Assembly: GCA_021781255.1 (NCBI GenBank)
Contig: JAJXXG010000189.1
Coordinates: forward strand, 1 to 6,845
Reading direction: 5' to 3'
Length of the DNA: 6,845 nt
Origin: Acidobacteriota bacterium
Lineage (GTDB): Bacteria > Acidobacteriota > Terriglobia > Terriglobales > Acidobacteriaceae
The notes beneath the pieces were generated by a model, which searched no databases, was not told where the DNA came from, and was given only the letters and a program-made list of their open reading frames with translations. How positions within the stretch are numbered: position 1 is the first letter of the stretch; every line of letters begins with the position of its first letter. Below are positions 1-6,833 of this stretch, in pieces. A program made the translations under genes and the position numbers.

Positions 1-156
1 GTTCTGGCGCTATTCCTGTTCTGGAGGGCGCGATCGGCGGCGTTCCGAAGGCGCTGCGAGGAGCCCAAGTTCCGTTTCCTTGAAAATCTCGGCATTGCAC
101 CGAAGCAGGAAGACGATGCCAATCCACCTACACATCCCCAAGGAGGACCCCAATGA
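1..156 (+). CDS. C-terminal fragment of a probable inner-membrane protein (5' end outside window)
   Basis: An open frame enters from the left edge and gives 51 residues before a TGA. The first residues (VLALFLFW) are strongly hydrophobic and are followed at once by an Arg-rich stretch (RARSAAFRRR). This is the pattern of the end of a last transmembrane helix with a positively charged cytoplasmic side. The rest is a polar, Pro/Gln/Asp-rich tail that looks disordered. Its stop codon overlaps the start of the next gene (ATGA at 153-156), and that gene's strong Shine-Dalgarno site lies inside this frame, so the two are probably one operon and translationally coupled. The fragment is too short to assign a family. 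A membrane partner of the downstream periplasmic proteins is a reasonable inference only. Confidence 0.6.
   Translation, partial: VLALFLFWRARSAAFRRRCEEPKFRFLENLGIAPKQEDDANPPTHPQGGPQ
140..147 (+). promoter_or_regulatory. Strong Shine-Dalgarno site of the DsrE-like gene
   Basis: AAGGAGGA lies 5 nt before the ATG at 153 and is close to a perfect anti-16S match. It fixes the start of the DsrE-like gene and sits inside the end of the upstream reading frame, which supports coupled translation. Confidence 0.8.
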
Positions 157-857
157 ATGTCATCAATCGCAGGTCGTTTCTGTCTGGCGCAACGGCGCTT
201 GGATTAGCCGCTGGTGCAGCAGGTGCCGCAGAAGGCCAACTGGTGTGGAAAACGACTGACTGGAAGCTTGCAGACTTTGAATCGCTGCTGCACCACACTG
301 CCCGCATCAAGCAGGTCTACGATGTTGTGCAGATCAACGACGGACGATTCTTAAACAATGTGAAGAACTCGCTGAACGGTCTTCAGTTCGGCTTTGGTGT
401 GCCCAAGGAGCAGATCAAGGTTGCCGTTGCCATGCATGGCCCGGCCAATATGCTGAACTATGACGACTTTATCTGGAACAAATATCAGATTGGCGAGTGG
501 CTGAAAGTGACGGACCCCGAGACAGACAAGCCCGCAGTTCGCAACATCTTTATGAGTAGTCCAAAAGGGACAGCCAAGAGTGAAGCGTCCAGCGATCCGA
601 GCCAGGAAGACTCCATGTACCAGGACCGCAGCATCCGCACGCTGCGCGCGCGCGGTGTCCAGTTCATGAGCTGTCACACCGCAACCGAGGAGCAGGCTCG
701 CATACTGGTGCGGATGCGCAAGCTGACGCAATCGCCCGAGGAGATTACGCGCGAAATGCTGGCGCATACCGTTGAGGGCACACTGGTGGTAGCCGCCATG
801 GTTGCTGCGATTGCACTGCTGCAGGCAGAAGGCCACTACACCTACATCACCGCTTAG
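153..857 (+). CDS. Tat-exported DsrE/DsrF-like family protein
   Basis: A 234-residue protein. The N-terminus has a twin-arginine signal (NRRSFLSG, residues 5-12) followed by an Ala/Gly-rich hydrophobic stretch to about residue 26, so folded export to the periplasm is expected. The mature part matches the DsrE-like fold: a first strand (YDVVQINDG, 56-64), a helix after LNNVKNSLNG, a strand with the HGP motif (VAVAMHGPANML, 90-101), then a GVQFMSCHTA segment (168-177) with the only cysteine, C174, and a C-terminal VEGT...LLQAEGHYTYI segment. The cysteine sits where many DsrE-like proteins carry one. DsrE relatives carry or transfer sulfane sulfur, but many exported members have no known reaction. 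Residues about 118-160 form a polar insertion relative to the minimal fold. The start is set by a strong Shine-Dalgarno site. It overlaps the upstream gene by 4 nt and is followed 19 nt later by the solute-binding protein. The family call is firm; a sulfur-handling role is inferred from the neighbouring TsdA-like cytochrome. Confidence 0.85.
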   Translation: MNVINRRSFLSGATALGLAAGAAGAAEGQLVWKTTDWKLADFESLLHHTARIKQVYDVVQINDGRFLNNVKNSLNGLQFGFGVPKEQIKVAVAMHGPANMLNYDDFIWNKYQIGEWLKVTDPETDKPAVRNIFMSSPKGTAKSEASSDPSQEDSMYQDRSIRTLRARGVQFMSCHTATEEQARILVRMRKLTQSPEEITREMLAHTVEGTLVVAAMVAAIALLQAEGHYTYITA

Positions 858-876
858 CCAGCATAGGATCCCTGCG

Positions 877-1824
877 ATGAACCTTCGAATTTTTCTGCCC
901 GCTCTGTCCACAGCTTGCATGGCGATTTCAGCCAGCGCACAAACCAGCCCGCCATGGAGCCACGGAGCCAATGACCCTGCGGCGCAGCAGGGGTATGTTT
1001 TTCGCGTGCCTGATGTAGACAACGTGCCGGATATGCATGGCAATCCCTGCGATGCCAGGCTTGTGCTGTTCATTGGCGGCAACCAGTTTTTCGTGCTGCC
1101 TCAACTGGTTGCCGCATTTGAACGCATGCATCCGGATCTGAAAGGACACATTTTTTACGAGACACTTCCGCCGGGCATTCTGCGCAGGCAGATGGCCGCT
1201 GGCAATGCCATCACGCTCGGTAATCTTACGATTCATGTGCAACCAGATGTGTACGAAGCAGGCGCACGTGTGCTGCAAACCATGGAACAGGCCGGCCAGG
1301 TAAGCCATATTGTGAACTACGCCACTAATACGCTCGCGATTATGGTGCCCCGTGGGAATCCCAAGGTAATTCACGGACTTGGCGATCTGGGCCGACCCGG
1401 CCTTCGGCTTTCGATGCCGAATCCTGAATGGGAGGGCGTTGCACGCCAGATTCAGGATTCGCTGCGCAAGGCAGGTGGGGATGCTCTGGAGCACTTAGTT
1501 TATGAGACCAAAGTTCGCAACGGCGAAACCATGCTGACGGAGATTCATCATCGCCAGACGCCGATGCGCATTCTGCAGGGGACCGTGGATGCCGGCGTTA
1601 CTTGGTCCTCAGAGGTGCGTTTTCAGAAGAGCATTGGAAATCCCATAGAGGGAGTCGCCGTACCGGATGCGCAGAATGCAACCGCTATCTATGCAGGTGG
1701 CATTGTAACCGGCGCTCTGCATCCTGCGGCTGCTCACGAGTGGCTGAGTTTCCTGCAAAGCGTGGAAGCCCAGGCGATCTATCACCAGTACGGGTTCCGC
1801 TCTATTACCGGAACAGCAAAGTAG
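877..1824 (+). CDS. Secreted ModA-like (type 2) periplasmic solute-binding protein, no transporter partner in view
   Basis: A 315-residue protein. Residues 1-21 are a Sec signal peptide with a likely cut after ASA (19-21). Residues about 59-312 read like the extracellular solute-binding fold of ModA-type proteins: a first strand (ARLVLFIGGNQ, 60-70), a helix ending in FERMHPDLKG, a LPPGILRRQMAAG loop where ModA has its SGxLxxQIxxGA segment, a PDVYEAG segment, NTLAIMVPRGNP (151-162), GLGDLGRPGLRLSMPNP (167-183), DAGVTW (238-243), and a closing HPAAAHEWLSFLQSVEAQAIYHQYGF region. The anion-binding residues of ModA are not clearly kept, so molybdate is not supported as ligand. The start at 877 is chosen over an in-frame ATG at 802 because it gives a proper signal peptide and has AGGA at 865-868; 802 would overlap the previous gene by 56 nt. 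No ABC permease or ATPase is nearby. The ligand is unknown; an oxyanion or sulfur oxyanion is a guess from context. Confidence 0.8.
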   Translation: MNLRIFLPALSTACMAISASAQTSPPWSHGANDPAAQQGYVFRVPDVDNVPDMHGNPCDARLVLFIGGNQFFVLPQLVAAFERMHPDLKGHIFYETLPPGILRRQMAAGNAITLGNLTIHVQPDVYEAGARVLQTMEQAGQVSHIVNYATNTLAIMVPRGNPKVIHGLGDLGRPGLRLSMPNPEWEGVARQIQDSLRKAGGDALEHLVYETKVRNGETMLTEIHHRQTPMRILQGTVDAGVTWSSEVRFQKSIGNPIEGVAVPDAQNATAIYAGGIVTGALHPAAAHEWLSFLQSVEAQAIYHQYGFRSITGTAK

Positions 1825-1827
1825 GAG
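1822..1827 (+). promoter_or_regulatory. Shine-Dalgarno site overlapping the stop codon of the solute-binding protein
   Basis: TAGGAG: the TAG stop of the solute-binding gene shares its G with a GGAG (1824-1827) placed 8 nt before the ATG at 1836. It supports 1836 as the cytochrome start, rather than the far upstream in-frame ATG at 1602 or the ATG at 1857, and implies coupled translation. Confidence 0.7.
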
Positions 1828-1835
1828 TCGGCGGC

Positions 1836-2636
1836 ATGGGTTCCGCATACAGCTCGATGTTGGTTGCGCGCAGTTTTGCTCTGTGCTCTTGCATGTTTCT
1901 GGTTGCGATAACGGCGTGCTCCGGAAAGCATCCAGAGTCCGCTGCACAGCAAGCGCCACAGGCTCAGCCTGCCGCTGCGGTGCAGAAGAATGCCGAGCTG
2001 GTCAAGAGGGGCAAGCTCATCTTTGATCGGACACCGAAGTATGCATTTCATTACGTAGGCAACCAGCTTGCGTGCAGCGACTGCCACGTAAAGAGCGGCA
2101 CCGCCGACTACGCCGCTCCCATGATCGATATTGCCGGTCTGTTCCCGATGTTCAGCAAGCGAGCGGGCCGCATGATTACATTGGAAGACCGCATTGATGA
2201 GTGCTTTGCGCGCAGCGAGGCCGGCAGCCCGCTGCCGCCTGACAGCATGGAGATGCAGGCTCTCGTCGCATACATTCAATCCCTCTCGCAGAACGAGAAG
2301 CGTGGCAAACCCTATGCAGGGCGCGGGCTTGTGAAGCTTCCTGAACTGAAGGGGAATGCTGCGCAGGGGAAACTTGTTTACGTGCAGCAGGAGTGTGTTC
2401 TATGCCATGGCAGGGATGGCGCAGGGATTCCGCCCATCATGCCTCCGCTCTGGGGCAATGGCTCGTTTAACGATGGCGCGGGCATGTATAAGCCAGCGAA
2501 GATGGCCGCTTATGTCTTCCACAATATGCCACAGAATCATCCTGGCTCATTGACTGCGCAGCAGGCGTACGATGTTGCGGCTTACATCCACACCATGCCT
2601 CGTCCCAAGTTCAATCCCGCCTATAAGAACTACTGA
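1836..2636 (+). CDS. TsdA-like di-haem cytochrome c lipoprotein (thiosulfate dehydrogenase/tetrathionate reductase family)
   Basis: A 266-residue protein. An N-terminal hydrophobic segment ends in a lipobox-like ITAC with C28 as the likely lipidated residue, then an Ala/Gln/Pro-rich tether (about 33-52). Two haem c motifs are present: CSDCH (80-84) and CVLCH (187-191). Between them, RIDECFARSEAGSPLP (119-134) matches the TsdA signature in which the cysteine (here C123) is the distal ligand of haem 1. It is followed by MEMQALVAYIQSLS, also typical. In domain 2, MAAYVFHNMP (223-232) gives M231 as the likely distal ligand of haem 2. TsdA enzymes interconvert thiosulfate and tetrathionate in the periplasm; the direction cannot be read from sequence. 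The lipid anchor would hold it to a membrane, whereas many described TsdA proteins are soluble or paired with TsdB. It is the last gene of the unit, 11 nt after the solute-binding gene, and is followed by an inverted repeat. Other di-haem cytochromes such as SoxA relatives are less likely. tsdA is the nearest name but is not assigned without a database match. Confidence 0.85.
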   Translation: MGSAYSSMLVARSFALCSCMFLVAITACSGKHPESAAQQAPQAQPAAAVQKNAELVKRGKLIFDRTPKYAFHYVGNQLACSDCHVKSGTADYAAPMIDIAGLFPMFSKRAGRMITLEDRIDECFARSEAGSPLPPDSMEMQALVAYIQSLSQNEKRGKPYAGRGLVKLPELKGNAAQGKLVYVQQECVLCHGRDGAGIPPIMPPLWGNGSFNDGAGMYKPAKMAAYVFHNMPQNHPGSLTAQQAYDVAAYIHTMPRPKFNPAYKNY

Positions 2637-2641
2637 ACACC

Positions 2642-2667
2642 AAAGGCCATTGCGTCTCATGGCCTTT
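2642..2667 (+). terminator. Inverted repeat after the cytochrome gene, likely terminator
   Basis: Perfect 9-bp arms AAAGGCCAT (2642-2650) and ATGGCCTTT (2659-2667) with an 8-nt loop, starting 5 nt after the cytochrome stop. The downstream arm ends in TTT, but the following sequence is only mildly T-rich, so it is not a textbook intrinsic terminator. Confidence 0.55.
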
Positions 2668-2688
2668 GATGTGTGTCGTTTGTAACGT

Positions 2689-2724
2689 GGTGAGCGGTTG
2701 CGCAACTTCCGCAGACCGCTCACC
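2689..2724. terminator. Second inverted repeat in the convergent gap, possible bidirectional terminator
   Basis: Perfect 10-bp arms GGTGAGCGGT (2689-2698) and ACCGCTCACC (2715-2724) around a 16-nt loop. Palindrome TTGCGCAA (2698-2705) starts at the last base of the left arm. It lies 16 nt past the stop of the minus-strand cupin gene and could end that transcript. No U-tract follows on either strand, so a protein-binding or mRNA-end-protecting role is also possible. Confidence 0.45.
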
Positions 2725-2740
2725 CGCAAAGACACGCTTG

Positions 2741-3136
2741 CTACGACTGATATTGATCATCGCTCACGTGCTCCATCCATTCAACGGTTTTGCCGTTAAG
2801 CTTCTCCTGAATGGCGATATGGGTCATGCCCGTCGTTGGCCAGGCTCCGTGCCAATGCTTCTCTTCCGGCGCAAACCAGATCACATCGCCCGGCTTGATC
2901 TCCTGAATGGGACAGCCCCAACTCTGGGCTCGACCGCACCCGGAGGTCACGATCAGCGTTTGTCCTAGCGGATGCGTGTGCCATGCAGTGCGCGCGCCGG
3001 GTTCGAAGGTAACGCTGGCACCGACGACGCGTGCCGGCTCTGGCGCATCGAACAGCATGTCCACACGCACAGAGCCGGTAAAGTATTCAGCAGGGCCTTT
3101 GCCGGAAGGCTGTGTACCAATTCTCTTGATTTCCAT
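2741..3136 (-). CDS. Small single-domain cupin protein
   Basis: A 131-residue protein made almost entirely of one cupin barrel. Cupin motif 1 is clear: G47-x5-H53-x-H55-x3-Q59-x6-G66, with Gln in place of the usual Glu, as is common in this small-cupin group. Motif 2 is [16 protein letters not shown] (82-97), with H94 as the likely fourth ligand. H53, H55, Q59 and H94 would hold one divalent metal. Such proteins are often encoded with aldo/keto reductases and dehydrogenases, and their substrates are mostly unknown. The start is fixed by an in-frame TAG 15 nt upstream and an AAAGG 7 nt before the ATG. It is the last gene of the minus-strand unit, 43 nt after the reductase. The protein has no signal peptide and is probably cytoplasmic. 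Family call firm; reaction unknown. Confidence 0.85.
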   Translation of the reverse strand: MEIKRIGTQPSGKGPAEYFTGSVRVDMLFDAPEPARVVGASVTFEPGARTAWHTHPLGQTLIVTSGCGRAQSWGCPIQEIKPGDVIWFAPEEKHWHGAWPTTGMTHIAIQEKLNGKTVEWMEHVSDDQYQS

Positions 3137-3179
3137 GGTTTTGCCTTTGCACTACCTGCCGCAAGCATCCTCCTACCGG

Positions 3180-4237
<1,058 letters not shown>

Positions 4238-4248
4238 CCGGGCTGCCG

Positions 4249-5307
4249 CTAGGCAGATTTGAGTGAAGCCATGTCGATAGAGAAGCGATACTTTACATCG
4301 GACCGTACAAGGCGATCGAAGGCCTCGTTGATCTTCTGAATAGGAATCACTTCCACGTCGGCGGTAATGTTGTGCTGACCGCAGAAATCAAGCATCTCCT
4401 GCGTTTCCGCGATGCCGCCAATCAGTGATCCTGAGAGACTGCGTCGTCCCATCAGAAGCCCGAACACAGAAACGGGCAACGGCTTCTCCGGTGCGCCCAC
4501 CATGGTGATGTTGCCGTCGCGCCGCAGCAGGTTGATGTAGGCGTTGATGTCGTGCTCCGCGGCAACAGCGTCGAGGATGAAGTCGAAGCTTCCAGTGTGC
4601 TTTGCCATCTCGTCGGCATTGCGCGAGAGGACAACTTCATCGGCGCCGAGACGAAGTGCGTCTTCTATCTTGCCGGCAGATGTCGTGAAGACAACGGTGT
4701 GCGCCCCCAGCGCATGCGCAAACTTGACGCCCATATGGCCCAAGCCGCCGAGGCCAACCACACCTACCTTCTTACCCTTGGTCACACCCCAATGGCGCAT
4801 GGGTGAGTACGTGGTGATACCAGCGCACAGCAGAGGCGCCGTGCCTGCGAGGTCGAGATTGGATGGCACATGCAGCACAAAGCGCTGGTCCACGACAATG
4901 CTGTCGGAATACCCGCCATACGTGACACCGCCCAAGTGTTTATCAGGGAAGTTATACGTGAGAGTCAGACTGGGACAAAACTGCTCAAGGCCCTCTCTGC
5001 ACGCCGGGCACGTGCCATCCGAGTCGACCATGCAACCCACTGCGGCCAGGTCACCTGGCTTGAACTTTGTAACTGCAGCCCCGACCTGCGTGACGCTGCC
5101 GACGATCTCATGACCGGGAATGCACGGATACACAGTAGGCATCACGCCACTCCACTCATTCCGCACCTGGTGAAGATCGGAGTGGCAGACACCGCAAAAG
5201 AGAATCTCAATCTGCACATCGTGTTCTGTGGGATCGCGTCGCACGATCGAGGTGGATGCGAGCGGCGATGTTGCACTGGTTGCAGAGTAGGCTTTGGCGT
5301 TGTACAT
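4249..5307 (-). CDS. Zn-dependent NADP alcohol dehydrogenase / aldehyde reductase (YahK/cinnamyl-alcohol dehydrogenase type)
   Basis: A 352-residue medium-chain dehydrogenase. Catalytic zinc ligands are visible: C41 in GVCHSDLH, H66-E67 in PGHEIVG, and C161 in LLCAGITTY. The structural-zinc lobe reads DSDGTCPACREGLEQFC, with C100, C103 and C111 in place and D97 where YahK-type enzymes usually have the first cysteine. The Rossmann motif is GLGGLG (185-190). The next strand ends VVFTTS with no acidic residue, which favours NADP(H). The C-terminal KYRFSIDM is typical of the family. Expected role: reversible reduction of a broad range of aldehydes in the cytoplasm. An AGAGGA lies 6 nt before the ATG. 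It is the first gene of the minus-strand unit, divergent from the AraC-type regulator, which probably controls it. Confidence 0.93.
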   Translation of the reverse strand: MYNAKAYSATSATSPLASTSIVRRDPTEHDVQIEILFCGVCHSDLHQVRNEWSGVMPTVYPCIPGHEIVGSVTQVGAAVTKFKPGDLAAVGCMVDSDGTCPACREGLEQFCPSLTLTYNFPDKHLGGVTYGGYSDSIVVDQRFVLHVPSNLDLAGTAPLLCAGITTYSPMRHWGVTKGKKVGVVGLGGLGHMGVKFAHALGAHTVVFTTSAGKIEDALRLGADEVVLSRNADEMAKHTGSFDFILDAVAAEHDINAYINLLRRDGNITMVGAPEKPLPVSVFGLLMGRRSLSGSLIGGIAETQEMLDFCGQHNITADVEVIPIQKINEAFDRLVRSDVKYRFSIDMASLKSA

Positions 5308-5616
5308 AAATGTCCTCTGGTCCTTTGTGTTCGTCAGATATGTAAAGTGCAGAACGTGGTGCGGGATGCTAAATCCGCGAAGATGATATCAGCGCCTGGC
5401 ATAGGTTCTGTGCCCTGTGTTCATCCGGAATGGAGAACAGATACTAATGCGCCCGCGATATTGAGATTACGCAGAAGCGCGCCTTGGGCGATATCCAAAT
5501 CCTGCCTATTTCTTGCCTAATCCTGTCGGACTATGGATTCTTTGTATATTCTCGAAGGGGTTGGCGATAGGCTGGTATTGCAGCATGGATGCGAGGGTTG
5601 TGTGGCGAAACCGGCA
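5308..5616. promoter_or_regulatory. Divergent promoter/operator region between the dehydrogenase and the AraC-type regulator
   Basis: This gap should hold the promoters of the leftward dehydrogenase unit and the rightward regulator. No consensus promoter stands out. TTTACA followed by TATC on the minus strand (about 5349-5336) and a weak TTGGGC (5484-5489)/TATTTC (5507-5512) pair with a 17-bp spacer on the plus strand are the best guesses. Also visible are the palindrome TGATATCA (5384-5391) and phased direct repeats at 5500-5527. The right end depends on the regulator start; the bases from 5533 are open in its frame. Regulation by the adjacent regulator is inferred from the layout. Confidence 0.5.
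5500..5527 (+). repeat. Tandem 11-bp direct repeats upstream of the regulator gene
   Basis: TCCTGCCTATT (5500-5510) and TCTTGCCTAAT (5511-5521) match at 9 of 11 positions, and a partial third copy TCCTGTC begins at 5521. The spacing is about one helical turn, as in operators of monomer-repeat activators. It may be an autoregulatory site. It is short enough to be chance. Confidence 0.35.
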
Positions 5617-6558
5617 ATGACAAGATGGGCAAGCAAGGATTCTTCCTCGCGTCTAGTTGAACTGCGTGCGAGCCTGGCTCGCAAGATTCTTGCACGCGCG
5701 AGCGTGGAAGGCGACAACCCGACAGGCGTCCCAGGACTTAACCTTTATCGCCGATCGGAGCCTACTGCCTGCGCTTCGGCCGCATACGAGCCGAGCCTGG
5801 TTGTTTTCGTTCAGGGGAAGAAGCGCATTGATCTGGGAGGAACGATATACCTGTGCGACGAATCCACGTTCCTGCTAACCTCAGTTGATTTGCCTGTCGT
5901 TAGTCAGGTCGTGAATGCGACCCGCGAGGTGCCCCTTCTTGGCTTGCTCTTAAGGCTGGAAATACCGGAGGTGCGCAGGATTCTGAGCGAAACAGAAGTT
6001 TCCGTGCCGGAAGATTTCGCAGGATTCCACGGCATGGCTGTTGGGAAGACATCCGTCGAGTTGCTAAGCGCATGTGCCCGGCTGGTAGACCTGCTGGATG
6101 CGCCGCAAGATATTCCCTTCATCAGCGGCCTGATACGGCGTGAGATTATCTACCGCCTGCTGCAAAGCCCTCAGGGCGGGCGTTTGCGCGCGATTGCCAC
6201 ACAGGGTGAGCAGAGCCACAGAACCGCCAAGGCTGCTGCCTGGTTGCGCGCAAACTATGCCAAACCGCTCCGCGTAGAAGATCTGGCGGAGTTGGCGCAG
6301 ATGGGAGTCTCAACATTTCATCACCATTTTCGATCTTTGACGGCGATGAGCCCTCTTCAGTATCAAAAGCAGCTCCGATTGCATATGGCTCGTGAGCGCA
6401 TGCTTACAGATGATCTGGACGCGGCAAGCGCCGCTTTTGCAGTGGGCTATGAGAGCGCCAGCCAGTTCAATCGCGAGTACAGCCGATTCTTTGGGCAGCC
6501 GCCGGCGCGCGACGTGAAGACACGCCGCGCTCGCAGCACAAGTGCGGCGCAAGACTGA
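5617..6558 (+). CDS. AraC-family transcriptional regulator with AraC_N sensor domain
   Basis: An approximately 313-residue cytoplasmic DNA-binding regulator. Numbering from the upstream ATG at 5533, residues about 66-215 are the AraC_N (type I) domain: PGLNLYRRSEPT, YEPSLVVFVQGKKRIDLGG and FLLTSVDLPV are its standard motifs. Residues about 230-328 are the double helix-turn-helix: WLRANYAKPLRVEDLAELAQMG, STFHHHFRSLTAMSPLQYQK, then GYESASQFNREYSRFFGQPPARD. The start is uncertain. ATG 5617 gives the usual family length but has no clear Shine-Dalgarno site. GTG 5602 has GAGGG at 5593-5597, 4 nt away. ATG 5533 adds 28 residues, including CEGC, that are not family-like. The gene is divergent from the dehydrogenase-reductase-cupin unit. 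E. coli YqhC, of the same family, activates divergent yqhD-dkgA in response to aldehydes. A similar role is inferred; the inducer is unknown. Confidence 0.88.
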   Translation: MTRWASKDSSSRLVELRASLARKILARASVEGDNPTGVPGLNLYRRSEPTACASAAYEPSLVVFVQGKKRIDLGGTIYLCDESTFLLTSVDLPVVSQVVNATREVPLLGLLLRLEIPEVRRILSETEVSVPEDFAGFHGMAVGKTSVELLSACARLVDLLDAPQDIPFISGLIRREIIYRLLQSPQGGRLRAIATQGEQSHRTAKAAAWLRANYAKPLRVEDLAELAQMGVSTFHHHFRSLTAMSPLQYQKQLRLHMARERMLTDDLDAASAAFAVGYESASQFNREYSRFFGQPPARDVKTRRARSTSAAQD

Positions 6559-6833
6559 GTGCTGCAGGCGGTCGATGGATGCTGAGTCGCGATATGTCTG
6601 CGCTGTTTGTATTCAACAAAGGCTGAGCCTTGCCGCAATTCACTCCGAAGAGCGGCCGTAGGATAACTGGCTTAGATTCTGCTTTATCCCTAAACCAATG
6701 CGATAATCGTAGGTGAGGTCATCGCATGCCACGGAGGCCCTAACTCCCTAGTTTTTTCCATGGCCATGCGGGTTTCTCGATCGCGCAGATATCGCGCTGA
6801 AGGATTCCGTCAGAGAAGGACATTCGAATAAGC
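6559..6833. other. Intergenic region after the regulator, no convincing gene
   Basis: About 275 bp without a supported coding region. It contains a near-palindrome AAGGCT-G-AGCCTT (6619-6631), a 6-bp inverted repeat GGATAA/TTATCC (6661-6666 and 6684-6689), a possible extended -10 promoter (6699-6707), and a T6 run (6752-6757) preceded only by weak 4-bp stems. Two tiny open frames (5 codons from 6726, 23 codons from 6760) have no family features. Confidence 0.5.
6699..6707 (+). promoter_or_regulatory. Possible extended -10 promoter element
   Basis: TGCGATAAT fits the extended -10 form TGnTATAAT with one mismatch. The sequence where a -35 would lie (about 6679-6684, CTGCTT) is poor, which is tolerated for extended -10 promoters. 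It would drive a rightward gene starting near the window edge. Confidence 0.3.

Noticed and set aside
351..1082. 243-codon open frame on the minus strand across the DsrE-like and binding-protein genes
   Set aside because: It lies opposite two well-supported genes with signal peptides and family motifs; its translation shows no recognisable domain.
928..1494. 188-codon minus-strand open frame inside the binding-protein gene
   Set aside because: Shadow of a real gene; no domain and no credible ribosome-binding context noted.
877..1824. Naming the binding protein modA
   Set aside because: The fold matches, but the ligand loop differs and no modB/modC is present, so molybdate transport is unsupported.
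3166..3174. AGGAGG directly followed by ATG on the minus strand, upstream of the cupin
   Set aside because: Zero spacing between the two makes this ATG unlikely to be used, and its frame overlaps the cupin out of phase. At 32 nt it is too far to serve the cupin start, which has its own AAAGG.
4870..5520. 216-codon open frame on the plus strand opposite the alcohol dehydrogenase
   Set aside because: Antisense to a clear dehydrogenase; the product is Cys/Arg/His-rich with no family motif, as expected of a shadow frame.
6733..6757. GGAG/CTCC or AACT/AGTT stem followed by T6, as an intrinsic terminator
   Set aside because: Stems are only 4 bp and compete with each other; too weak to call, though the T-run is noted in the intergenic entry.
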